From Natrialba sp. SSL1 (GTDB taxonomy: Archaea; Halobacteriota; Halobacteria; Halobacteriales; Natrialbaceae), in contig NZ_MASN01000011.1 in NCBI RefSeq assembly GCF_001861355.1, forward strand, positions 1-64,000: a stretch of DNA of 64,000 nt. Direction: 5' to 3'. This document shows, piece by piece, positions 32,676 through 40,568 of this stretch (its first letter is position 1; each line of letters starts with the position of its first letter). The notes beneath the pieces were generated by a model. The model was not told the DNA's origin. It did not search any database and was given only the letters and a program-made list of their open reading frames with translations. Both the position numbers and the translations under genes were made by a program.

Positions 32676-33097
32676 TGGTCGACGAAGAAGTAGTTGGAGA
32701 CCGGCTTGCGTTGATCAATCAGTACACGAACGAATGCAAGGAGATGAGCGATGGTTCCAGAACGGAGTATCTCGAAGATGTCGTTCTTCAGCGTGCTGTC
32801 GAACGGTCATTGATGAACGCGATCCAATCCTGTATCGATCTGGCGAGTCATATCCGGGCTTCCGAGAACCTCGGGACCGCCGAAACCTCACGTGAGGAAA
32901 TCGAAGCGCTCGTTGAGGCCGATATTATTGCGGCCGAAACTGGGTCGAAGCTCGCGGAAGCTGTCGGTTTTCGAAATCACCTCGCCCATCGGTACGGGGA
33001 TATCGACCACGACCTCGTGTACGATGTGTTGCAGGAGGATCTCGAGTGGTTCGACCGGTTTCAGCAGGAGGTTGCAACGTGGTTTCAAACTAGGTAG
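32675..33097 (+). CDS. hepT: HepT-like HEPN toxin (DUF86)
   Basis: A 140-residue helical HEPN-domain protein. The RNase motif R-x4-H is present in FRNHLAHRYGDID, the exact form seen in DUF86/HepT toxins, including the tyrosine that is the AMPylation target in studied HepT proteins. It probably cleaves RNA when not modified by MntA. The start at 32675 overlaps the mntA stop; the frame is open further upstream but only within mntA. Intact, so this pair is likely functional. Confidence 0.85.
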   Translation: MVDEEVVGDRLALINQYTNECKEMSDGSRTEYLEDVVLQRAVERSLMNAIQSCIDLASHIRASENLGTAETSREEIEALVEADIIAAETGSKLAEAVGFRNHLAHRYGDIDHDLVYDVLQEDLEWFDRFQQEVATWFQTR

Positions 33098-33274
33098 CGA
33101 GGCGGATTCCCCGCCCCACGGTTGGCAGGGTGGAAACGCCGCGTTGTGAGTGATGTTGATTCCCTATAAATAACAAGAACAGCACTCGAGACCGTTGTAC
33201 AAAGCGATGAAACAGTATCGGCCAGCGAAAATTGCGTAGAAACGGGTATCCAGTTACAGATGAAACGATAGCGT

Positions 33275-33550
33275 ATGACCACGGAAGTAAAGATCCACGA
33301 GGACGCGAAATCGCGGCTCGAGGAACTCCAGGCGGAGATCCGACTCCAGACGGGACGGAACGTCACGCAACAGGAACTGGTGACTCGTCTCATCGACGAG
33401 GCGTACGAATCACGCAGTGACGTGATCAATTCGTTCCGAGACTCGTCAGTACCCCTTTCGGAAGACGAGAAAGAAGCGATGCGTCGTGATCGGTTCCGGT
33501 CGGGCGTCGAAACGGACGAGAGCGACATCGACGACGGACTCGACGGATAA
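33275..33550 (+). CDS. VapB-like antitoxin, orphan
   Basis: A 91-residue protein with a predicted strand-helix-helix start (TEVKIHEDAKSRLEELQAEI, VTQQELVTRLIDEAYESR), typical of ribbon-helix-helix or similar dimeric antitoxins of VapBC pairs, followed by an acidic tail. The gene directly downstream is a broken PIN-domain toxin (33554-33715), so this antitoxin is now alone. It may still bind its own promoter or neutralise related toxins. Confidence 0.65.
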   Translation: MTTEVKIHEDAKSRLEELQAEIRLQTGRNVTQQELVTRLIDEAYESRSDVINSFRDSSVPLSEDEKEAMRRDRFRSGVETDESDIDDGLDG

Positions 33551-33553
33551 CGA

Positions 33554-33715
33554 TCTGTATCGGTACCAGCCTTCTCGATGCGGAGCAGGAACTGGGTGCC
33601 TCGAGACACGGCGCGGCGAGGACAGCGCTCAAGGCAGTCTACGACGGCGAGTTCGGTCACCCAGACAGCAGTGGTGCATACGTGCGAGCGCATATCCGCA
33701 CCTTCACAGTAGGAA
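33554..33715 (+). pseudogene. VapC (PIN-domain) toxin fragment
   Basis: Read from 33554, the sequence gives ICIGTSLLDAEQELGASRHG, then TALKAVYDGEFGHPDSSGAYV. The second segment is characteristic of haloarchaeal PIN toxins near the first helices after the catalytic aspartate. The first catalytic position reads GT instead of DT, and the remaining two thirds of the protein are absent. It directly follows the antitoxin gene. A short inactive remnant. Confidence 0.55.
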
Positions 33716-33751
33716 AAACAGTTATTTGTGAGACAGACGTCTCACACAGTA

Positions 33752-34033
33752 ATGAGCACTGACACCAGTGGTGACGGTAACGGCAACGGGACCACCAAGA
33801 TCGATGTCCGGGTTCCAAACAGGCTCCTCAAGAAGATCGACGAGGAGTACGAGCGTCGGGGGTACACCTCGCGGTCGGAGGCGGTCCGCGACGCACTCCG
33901 CGACTGGATTGATCCACCAGCAAGACTTTCCGATGAAACGCTCGAGGAACTTGTAAAGAGCCGCGAGCAGCGAAAGCAGGGTGAAACGCAATCTGCTGAT
34001 GATGTTCGTGATCGCCTCGGCGTAAATGACTGA
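33752..34033 (+). CDS. Ribbon-helix-helix (CopG-type) antitoxin
   Basis: A 93-residue protein. Residues 15-55 are a clear RHH domain: TKIDVRVPNRLLKKIDEEYE and GYTSRSEAVRDALRDWI. The C-terminal tail (LEELVKSREQRKQGETQ) would bind the toxin. The gene overlaps a RelE-like toxin frame by 8 bases, the usual arrangement, but that toxin carries a stop. Start chosen at MSTDTSGDG because the upstream extension lacks similarity. It probably autoregulates from the 5' region, where GAGACAGACGTCTC at about 33730 forms an imperfect palindrome. Confidence 0.75.
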   Translation: MSTDTSGDGNGNGTTKIDVRVPNRLLKKIDEEYERRGYTSRSEAVRDALRDWIDPPARLSDETLEELVKSREQRKQGETQSADDVRDRLGVND

Positions 34034-34394
34034 CGTCGAGTACACTGAACAAGCGATTGGCCATCTCGAGAACTGAGACCCGCAAGTCGCCGATCGTGTA
34101 CTGAACAAAGCTGATAAGGCGACTGACTGGACCGAACATCGACTCGAGCGTCTTTCCGGCTACCCATATTATAAACTTCGTGCCGGTAACTACCGAGCGA
34201 TCATCTCCTGGGATCGCGACGACGATATTCTCATCGTCGAGGCAGTCGGTCACCGGCGGAATGTGTATGATCGACACCTCCCCCATGATGCCTCTGGAAA
34301 CGAGATCACTGGAACCAGAATTGACGATCCCGTAGAGTGGGACAGACGGTCGTTGGAGAAGGCTCCCGTCCAGTTCGCAACCCTATATGGATAA
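34026..34394 (+). pseudogene. RelE-family toxin interrupted by TGA
   Basis: Starts MTDVEYTEQAIGHLEN, then an in-frame TGA at 34074-34076 where a residue before DPQVADRVLNKADKA is expected. After the stop the frame continues with the RelE core HRLERLSGYPYYKLRAGNYR and LIVEAVGHRRNVYDR. Everything except codon 17 looks sound, so inactivation is by a single codon. The toxin must be silent unless the stop is read through or translation restarts downstream (for example at GTG near 34098). Confidence 0.75.
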
Positions 34395-34597
34395 ATCAGT
34401 CAACTGAGTTGCGTCATTCGGTTCCGTTCTCACTCGCTTCGATCCACTCGTCACGATTCTCCGATATCTAGGCACTGTATGGAACGTACGTCCCCATCAA
34501 TCGTTTCATCCGGTCGTAGTTCTCCACAAATGGCGACTATGGAAACTTGCGCTGAACGTGTCGTAGCCGATGACGACATCGCCTCGGTTGTAGCCAT

Positions 34598-34942
34598 CTA
34601 TTTGCCCTCAACCGCGTGCTCCTTCCATTCTTCGGGATCTTCGGACCCATATTGCTCGTTTAGTCGTTGAACGGTCTTGTGGAAGTCATACGCATCACGG
34701 ACGCGGTCCATATCCCCAATCGCCCAGTATTCCCCCTTATGCCGAACCAGGTTTGCATCCTCCAGACGACTCAGGACAGTACTGACTGAGCCCTTCTTCA
34801 CTCCTGTTCCAGCAGCTATTTCGGAGGGTGTGCACGCCTTGTCATCGTTTCGGGCCAGATACGTGATGATCCGCTCTGCGTTCGTCTCTCCTTTGAGTTC
34901 AGTGTCAGAGTGTTCGTTGAATGTCTCGATATCAATCGGCAT
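34598..34942 (-). CDS. MarR-type winged-helix protein, antitoxin-like
   Basis: A 114-residue protein: MPIDIETFNEHSD, then a winged helix from residue 18 (AERIITYLARNDDKACTPSE, GVKKGSVSTVLSRLEDANLV, HKGEYWAIGD) and a helical tail DAYDFHKTVQRLNEQYGSED. In haloarchaea such genes usually precede a PemK/MazF-like toxin. Here the downstream sequence gives only a scrap (YNRGDVVIGYDTF at about 34560-34595) before frames close, so the toxin seems lost. Start chosen at 34942 from the typical N-terminus; the frame is open to 35035. Confidence 0.65.
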   Translation of the reverse strand: MPIDIETFNEHSDTELKGETNAERIITYLARNDDKACTPSEIAAGTGVKKGSVSTVLSRLEDANLVRHKGEYWAIGDMDRVRDAYDFHKTVQRLNEQYGSEDPEEWKEHAVEGK

Positions 34943-35289
34943 ACTTGTCACTAAGATATTTTGAGTCATAACTATACTCTTATCATCAGTGTCACTACAT
35001 AACTGATGTAAGCACATCGGTTCTCGGAACACCATACTCAGTCACATCGTGTGAGACAGTTCTTGGGGTGTAGACAGAAATTACGATTTCCAAAATCGTA
35101 ATTTCCAAAACTGAGGTGGGTGAGCCTGCGCCCCCGCGGGAAAAGTGGGAGGCCGATGCTGAGAGTGTGACGCGTCTGGAACCTGACGAATGACAGAGAT
35201 CAACACAGCAACCGAGACGATCAGACCAGCCATTTCGATAGCTACCGCACCCCAACCGTAATTCTCATAGAGCGTCAACGTTGTCGGGG
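34943..35289. other. Intergenic region with a 13-bp-arm inverted repeat
   Basis: No gene is supported. A perfect inverted repeat spans 35077-35105: GAAATTACGATTT, three bases, then its exact complement. The string ATTTCCAAAA is also repeated directly around it. It lies 135 bases upstream of the winged-helix antitoxin gene and could be an operator or a terminator for transcripts from the right. Confidence 0.6.
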
Positions 35290-35448
35290 ATGTCACACCA
35301 GAGCCGTCTCGAGAACGATGTCTACGAACGCATCAAAGCGACCAAGCGTGATGACGGGTCGTTCAGTGACGCCGTAGACCGACTCATCGGCGGACGGTCG
35401 CTCCACAATCTCCGCGATGTCTCCAATGACGCTGAATCGGCTGCGTGA
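35290..35448 (+). CDS. 52-residue VapB-like antitoxin, orphan
   Basis: MSHQSRLENDVYERIKATKR, then DDGSFSDAVDRLIGGRSLHN: this is the typical short haloarchaeal VapB form (LDDDVYERIKARKR...SEAIERLIGG). It starts at 35290 and ends TGA at 35448. No PIN-domain toxin follows; the next 70 bases contain at most a C-terminal scrap. It is the fourth antitoxin-type gene in 2.2 kb. Confidence 0.65.
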   Translation: MSHQSRLENDVYERIKATKRDDGSFSDAVDRLIGGRSLHNLRDVSNDAESAA

Positions 35449-35536
35449 GTGGCTGGCCCTTGCTGCGGGTGACATCGATCACACGTTTCGCATTCCAGCA
35501 ATGTAATTCGACGACTCGATACAGTGACACTCCGTC

Positions 35537-36496
35537 CTATACGGGCGAAACGTAACCCGAGATGCGGGCGTCATGGTCCCAGTAGTCCGGGTAGAAGTCG
35601 AAGTCCCGGTACTTTGCGGAGTACTTGAACTTCCCGTGCCCGAGTACGCGGTACTGAGCCGGCGGCTCCAGCCCCATGCTGACGAAGCAATCGCGGATTT
35701 GGCAGACGAGAGTGTGGCCGACGTGGCGACGGAACTGCTCCCGGGTAAAGCCCATCGGAAGGGTTTCGATCCGAGCGTCAGGCTCGCGATCGATTGGGTC
35801 CTCGCCCTCGATAGTTTTGTAGCCGTCGGGCTCGCTGTACATCGTGTCGAGCCCGGAGACGTCCGCGATCGTCAGATCAGTGAACGAAACGTCGGGGTCG
35901 AACTCGTCGTCGGTCTGGTCGGTACCGCCACCGATGAGTGACCGAGCTTTGGCGACGAGTCCCTGGCCTTGCGCGTCGACGAGTTCCTGAATGGTGTCTT
36001 CTCCGAGGACATCAACCGCTGGGCGCTGCAGTTGCTCCTGAATGGCGTCGAGATCCTCCGCCAGGTAGATATTTTGCTTGTAGACGATGAACTCCTCGTT
36101 GTAGACATCGTTCGGGATGTCGAGCACCGGCATCACGTCCGATCGCTCGTGACTGGCCATCTGCTCGTACAGCATTCCGAAGTACTCGTCGAACTGCTCA
36201 TCCTCAAGGTCAAGGACAGCCATCAGGGCAGCCGCGATGCGGTCGGGGTTGTCCGGATTCGGGACCGTGTCGTAGCCCGTCTCGCGGTAGACGTGCCAGC
36301 GGGCGAAGCGGCGGGCCTGAGAGAAGCTTTCGTCTTCTTCGAAGGTACGGTCTTTGGGATCGTCGGGATAATCGTCTGCTTCATGACCCAATATTTCCCC
36401 ATCTTCCTCCATCACGATGAGGTGATCGTACCCATAGTTGTCAACTAAGGTAACTGCCAGTCCTTCCTCAAACTCCCCCTCAAATGTTGCATCCAT
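35537..36496 (-). CDS. Hypothetical protein coupled to the DUF4157 gene
   Basis: A 319-residue, very acidic soluble protein with no membrane segment and no motif I recognise. Notable stretches are DESFSQARRFARWHVYRETG near residue 55, ALMAVLDLEDEQFDEYFGML near 90, and a C-terminal aromatic region YRVLGHGKFKYSAKYRDFDF. It starts 2 bases after the stop of the DUF4157 gene, so the two are cotranscribed and probably work together, for example as effector and immunity or carrier protein; this is inferred from position only. Confidence 0.6.
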   Translation of the reverse strand: MDATFEGEFEEGLAVTLVDNYGYDHLIVMEEDGEILGHEADDYPDDPKDRTFEEDESFSQARRFARWHVYRETGYDTVPNPDNPDRIAAALMAVLDLEDEQFDEYFGMLYEQMASHERSDVMPVLDIPNDVYNEEFIVYKQNIYLAEDLDAIQEQLQRPAVDVLGEDTIQELVDAQGQGLVAKARSLIGGGTDQTDDEFDPDVSFTDLTIADVSGLDTMYSEPDGYKTIEGEDPIDREPDARIETLPMGFTREQFRRHVGHTLVCQIRDCFVSMGLEPPAQYRVLGHGKFKYSAKYRDFDFYPDYWDHDARISGYVSPV

Positions 36497-36498
36497 CG

Positions 36499-37701
36499 TT
36501 ATTTGATGACTTTTTCTCGAATCGAGCTAGTGATCGACTGATCGCCTTTACTCTCCGCGTCGTATTGCTCTTCCTCGTCTATTTCGTCCCCGGAGAACCG
36601 CTCTTTGGCTCGGTCCCAGAGGCTTTTCGCACCAGTACTGGCGGTACCGACACCGACGGCCATCAGGCTCGCGGCCATCGCGGGGGCGGCCAGTTCCGGA
36701 TTCATCGCAGTCTCGGAAAGCCCCTCCTGAAGGGCAGGTTCCATACCCGCTCGGCCGAGCGCGATGGCTCCGGCTCCGATGCCACCGGCGGCGAGGCCAG
36801 CGGTTTTCTCTCCCAGACCGGAGTGGACCTCGTCCTCGAGGGAGGTCAGCGAGGACTGGGTCTGTTCGATGGTCTGACTGTTTTCACTGACCTGCTCGCG
36901 AAGCTCGCTGACCTCGTCGACGAGGTCACTGATTCCCTTGTAGTTGTTCTCGACGCTGACCTCAGCAGGAGTCCGCTGCACGTGTACGTCCGTCCCCATC
37001 CGATTGACCACCAGCGGGCCCTTACCGGAGAGTGCCTGCTTCGCCGCCTCGTCGGCTTTCCGTTCTAACTGCGGATCGGGATCGATCTCCAAATCTGCAC
37101 CCTCCTGGGGCATCATGCTGATTGTCGCACCGCCATTCTGCTGTTTGACGTGCGCCAGCTCGTGGGCCAACAGATGCTGTCCCTCCGGACTCTCGGTATC
37201 GTACTCGCCCGAATTGAATACAATATCGTTCCCGCAGGTGAACGCCTTCGCGTCGATCGCCTCAGCCGCTTCGGCGGCTTTCGCACCAGTATGAACACGG
37301 ACGTTCGAGAAATCGGCGTCCATGCGCTCCTCGAGTGCACGCTGAATCGGACTGTCCAACGGCGTCCCTCCCTGACCGAGCACGTCAAGGACTGTGTCGG
37401 GAACCTCCTCCTGCGTGGTATCGGTCCCCTCGAGTGCACGCTGAATCTGTGCGTCGGCACCAGTGGGTAGCGGCTCGAAGTCGGGCGTGTTCGACCCGGC
37501 CATCGCGTTGAATCCTTCAGGCTGGCCGGTCAAGGCGTTGATATCGTTGCCGATGCCCTGATCGACTGCCGCGGTTCCGGTCAGTGGCCCACCCTTCTTC
37601 GATCGAGTCGAACTCGAGGAGCGACGTTTCGTCTGTGATTCTGTCGACTCGTCGGCGTCGGTCGACTTCGATGCTCGTTTGCGTGTCCGCTTTCGTCCCA
37701 T
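36499..37701 (-). CDS. DUF4157 (eCIS core domain) protein
   Basis: A 400-residue protein. The first 35 residues are basic and polar. Residues 110-190 are a DUF4157 domain: two IQRALE boxes (86-91, 119-124), then DADFSNVRVHTGAKAAEAAE, DAKAFTCGNDIVFNSGEYD and LLAHELAHVKQQ with the metal motif HELAH (180-184). DUF4157 proteins are associated with extracellular contractile injection systems, where the domain marks cargo or acts as a peptidase. Residues 240-285 are coiled-coil, and 300-355 are rich in Gly/Ala with hydrophobic stretches that could insert in a membrane. No eCIS structural gene (sheath, tube, baseplate, AAA ATPase) is in this window, so the partner machine must be elsewhere or absent. 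Confidence 0.8.
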   Translation of the reverse strand: MGRKRTRKRASKSTDADESTESQTKRRSSSSTRSKKGGPLTGTAAVDQGIGNDINALTGQPEGFNAMAGSNTPDFEPLPTGADAQIQRALEGTDTTQEEVPDTVLDVLGQGGTPLDSPIQRALEERMDADFSNVRVHTGAKAAEAAEAIDAKAFTCGNDIVFNSGEYDTESPEGQHLLAHELAHVKQQNGGATISMMPQEGADLEIDPDPQLERKADEAAKQALSGKGPLVVNRMGTDVHVQRTPAEVSVENNYKGISDLVDEVSELREQVSENSQTIEQTQSSLTSLEDEVHSGLGEKTAGLAAGGIGAGAIALGRAGMEPALQEGLSETAMNPELAAPAMAASLMAVGVGTASTGAKSLWDRAKERFSGDEIDEEEQYDAESKGDQSITSSIREKVIK

Positions 37702-37921
37702 CTACCGACTCACCACGTTGACGGTCGTGGATTCCCGGCAGTGGGTACCAGTCCAGCGACTCATTTTGTTAGAATTTGTAGTAGTATATCTTAATAGTTA
37801 CCGTTCTACCACTGAAATAGTCAGCCAATCTCCGTCGAGACGGTCATCGAAGTCGAGACGGCGGTACTCGTGCAGGCTCGAACACAACCTCCAAGTAACG
37901 GATCCGAGAGTACGAAGACGA

Positions 37922-38428
37922 ATGCGCTTCGCAGTTCGACTCGGTATCACCCTCGTCTTACTCCTCACTCTACTGGGCCTCGGCATCCACTACGGAGCCA
38001 CCTACGACGAGAACTGGCCCCACCCCTCCGGTGACCAGCTCCAGGAGGACTACGGCGAGTTCACCGGCGACCACCAGCTCGTCTTCGGCGAGGTACAGTC
38101 CATCTCCGAGGACACGATGACGATTCACGTCACCGACTCGGCTGACGAGGTCGCGGCCGAACTCGAGATCACCCACCACGACGCCACCGACCGGGTCGAC
38201 CCCGGCGGACTGGTCCAGGTCTACGGTGTACTCGAGTCCGACCGCACGATGGCGGCCGACGAACTGGTTGTCGTCAACGAGGACGACACAGCCGAGCAGT
38301 ACAAACTCCTCACCTCAATCGTCGGCGTCCTCCTCGCAATTGCCTACTTCTTCCGCTATTGGAAACTCACCCTCACCAAGTTCGGCTTCGAACCACGACC
38401 AAACAAAGAGGAAACACAGGATGACTGA
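37922..38428 (+). CDS. Membrane-anchored OB-like protein
   Basis: A 168-residue protein. An N-terminal signal anchor (FAVRLGITLVLLLTLLGLGI) is followed by an extracellular or lumenal beta-rich domain (residues 50-125: LVFGEVQSISEDTMTIHVTD, GGLVQVYGVLESDRTMAADE), reminiscent of an OB fold, and a second membrane helix (LTSIVGVLLAIAYFFRYWKL). The next gene overlaps its end by 8 bases, so the two are coupled. Specific function unknown. Start chosen at MRFAVRL, directly before the hydrophobic helix. Confidence 0.7.
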   Translation: MRFAVRLGITLVLLLTLLGLGIHYGATYDENWPHPSGDQLQEDYGEFTGDHQLVFGEVQSISEDTMTIHVTDSADEVAAELEITHHDATDRVDPGGLVQVYGVLESDRTMAADELVVVNEDDTAEQYKLLTSIVGVLLAIAYFFRYWKLTLTKFGFEPRPNKEETQDD

Positions 38429-38927
38429 ACTCCTCTCACACGTCCTCATCGCGTACGCGCTGTTCACCGTCGCGAGCTGGCGACTCGAGTGGCTCACGAA
38501 ACGCTGGGTTGCGATCGGGATGATCGGGGCCCTCCTCCCGGACCTCAACCGGATCGGCATGTTCGTCGATGACGCCACCATCGAGACGACTCTGGGCGTC
38601 CCCTTCGGGATCGACGCACTCCACACGCTTGGAGGAGTCATCCTCCTCTCCGGTATCGGCGCGCTGGTCCTCACGGAAGCCCACAGACGCGCCTTCGGCG
38701 TCCTCCTCGCAGGCGCACTCTCACACCTCCTCACGGACGGCCTCAAAGCCTACGCGGACGCCGAAGCCGGTGCCTGGCTCTACCCGTTCACGTGGTACCG
38801 TCATCCGACGCCAAATCTGTACGTCTCTGCGGACCAGGGCGTCCTCCTCGTCACCGGACTCCTCGCAATAACAGTCTTCCTCGTCGACTACCGACTCACC
38901 GCCACACAGTCACCCACAGATCCCTGA
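38421..38927 (+). CDS. YdjM/DUF457-type membrane-bound metal-dependent hydrolase
   Basis: A 168-residue membrane protein. It contains a helix with the conserved LLPDLNRI, the box GIDALHTLGG and the later SHLLTDGLKAYADAEAGAWL, with histidine and aspartate residues spaced as in the YdjM-like family. Four hydrophobic segments are visible. Biochemical substrates are not known. Overlaps the upstream OB-like gene by 8 bases, and overlaps the convergent glycosylphosphotransferase gene by 32 bases at the 3' end. Confidence 0.72.
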   Translation: MTELLSHVLIAYALFTVASWRLEWLTKRWVAIGMIGALLPDLNRIGMFVDDATIETTLGVPFGIDALHTLGGVILLSGIGALVLTEAHRRAFGVLLAGALSHLLTDGLKAYADAEAGAWLYPFTWYRHPTPNLYVSADQGVLLVTGLLAITVFLVDYRLTATQSPTDP

Positions 38928-40338
38928 CCACGCCCCAGCACTGGCGGATCACGAGCTTCAGATCCAACCAGAACGACTGGCGGCGGATGTACTCGAGATC
39001 GTATCGCAGTTTCGTCTGAGGATCGGTACTCTTTGCACCGTTGACCTGCGCCAACCCGGTCAGCCCCGGCTTGACGAACCAGCGCTTGCGCCAGGCGGGA
39101 GCATCTTCCTCTAACAAGACCTCCTCTTCGGTCCAGGCGGCACGCGGTCCGACGACGCTCATATCGCCGCGCAGAATCGACCACAACTGTGGTAATTCGT
39201 CGAGATGCGTTTTCCGTAAGAAACGCCCGACGCGCGTAATCCGGTCGTTCTCTGTATCAGATGAGGGCACGGCAGACTCTCCTTCGGGAACCATGGTTCG
39301 GAACTTATAGACGGGAAACGTCTCTCCGAAACCAGCCGTACGATCTTGACTGTACAGTACTGGTCCCGGACTATCGAGTTTGATCGCGAGCGAGATCGCC
39401 GCGATCAACGGGATAGCCAGAAACAGTCCGGCAAGTGCGAAGACCACGTCAAAAACGCGCTTGAAGAGGTGATCCATCGGGTCCCACGGCTCGATTTCGA
39501 CCTCGACGAGTTGGCCAATGGTCCCATCCGTCGCCAGCACGCGGTCGGCATACTTGCGATGAACACGGACGTCCACGCCGTGGTCGTGACAGGCATCAAG
39601 CGCACCAAAGAACTCGGCACGGTCGGCGTGCCGGAACGCCAGGACGACAGTATCGATATCGTACTCTAGCAACACCGTTTCGAGGCGTGAGAGTCCGCCG
39701 ATACGTTCGAGACCACCGAGGTGATTAAATGGAGCATCGGCTGACGCGGTCTCCCCACTCTGCTGAAGGGCGAGTCCGCCGTCCGCAGCGGGTTCCCCAT
39801 CACGGTGGAGCGAAAGCACTGACGGACAGAGATAACCGAGGATCGGCATCGAAATCGACGCCGAAATCCCGTTCATCTGCTCGAGGTCGTCACCGACGAG
39901 TAACAGTCGGTCGGGATCGCGAGTCGGACGGCGACGGATCCAGACGAACCAGAGCGGGAGCACAGCCGTGAGCAGTCCGATTGTCATGACGAGTGTCGCT
40001 CGCGGGAGTCGGTACGACCAGTTGAAGTAGCCCAGTGATGCGAGTGCAAAGCCGGCAACGAGTACGCGTTTCTGGGTGAGAAAAATCGTATCTAGCACAC
40101 GGCGGGGCCTGGGCTTGTACAGTGGGAGCAGACAGCCAATAACTGCGAGTACTGTCAGTAGTAACGCCCAGGAGAACGCCCCACCAGAGAGCACTATTAC
40201 CTCAAGCCGGTTGAACACCGGTATGTGGGTCGTGAAGAGCAACTGCATCGTCGGATGGTTCGCAACCGCAAGTGCGATTGTCGTGAGGGCAACGACACCA
40301 GCGACACTCGCCAGGCGGTACTGCCAGCCAGTCAACAT
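38896..40338 (-). CDS. Polyprenyl (dolichyl) glycosylphosphotransferase
   Basis: A 480-residue enzyme of the WbaP/WcaJ-like bacterial sugar transferase family. The N-terminal part has four membrane helices (residues 8-130), then a cytosolic CoA-binding-like domain. Near residue 295 comes VFALAGLFLAIPLIAAISLA, followed by KLDSPGPVLYSQDRTAGFGE, YKFRTM and LRKTHLDELPQLWSILRGDM, which are the catalytic-domain signatures. It transfers a sugar-1-phosphate to dolichyl phosphate as the first step of a surface glycan. It stands next to the AglB-like and AglF-like genes, so it probably starts the glycan of that pathway or of the 4.5-12 kb island. Confidence 0.85.
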   Translation of the reverse strand: MLTGWQYRLASVAGVVALTTIALAVANHPTMQLLFTTHIPVFNRLEVIVLSGGAFSWALLLTVLAVIGCLLPLYKPRPRRVLDTIFLTQKRVLVAGFALASLGYFNWSYRLPRATLVMTIGLLTAVLPLWFVWIRRRPTRDPDRLLLVGDDLEQMNGISASISMPILGYLCPSVLSLHRDGEPAADGGLALQQSGETASADAPFNHLGGLERIGGLSRLETVLLEYDIDTVVLAFRHADRAEFFGALDACHDHGVDVRVHRKYADRVLATDGTIGQLVEVEIEPWDPMDHLFKRVFDVVFALAGLFLAIPLIAAISLAIKLDSPGPVLYSQDRTAGFGETFPVYKFRTMVPEGESAVPSSDTENDRITRVGRFLRKTHLDELPQLWSILRGDMSVVGPRAAWTEEEVLLEEDAPAWRKRWFVKPGLTGLAQVNGAKSTDPQTKLRYDLEYIRRQSFWLDLKLVIRQCWGVVRDLWVTVWR

Positions 40339-40568
40339 TCACTCCATCCCACACCCACGGATCGTATAATAGATTTCATGATATCTTGTGAACATATGTG
40401 CCGGAAAGATAGAGACTCACTACGGAGGAGACGTCTGTTATAACAGTGATTCCGGTATTTCGTACTATCCCAGCCAAAGACACACACCTGATAGGTAACC
40501 CACTAAAGGCTATCGAGCAACTCAACTCCGAGGAAAGACAGCAACAGACCAGACCGCACATCCAGACA

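Noticed and set aside
34516-34597. PemK/MazF-like toxin after the MarR-type gene
   Set aside because: Only about 13 residues (YNRGDVVIGYDTF) resemble the family before the frame closes, which is too little for a feature of its own.
35449-35510. C-terminal scrap of a VapC toxin after the 52-residue antitoxin
   Set aside because: The string IDHTFRIPAM is only vaguely similar to PIN C-termini, which is not enough to call.
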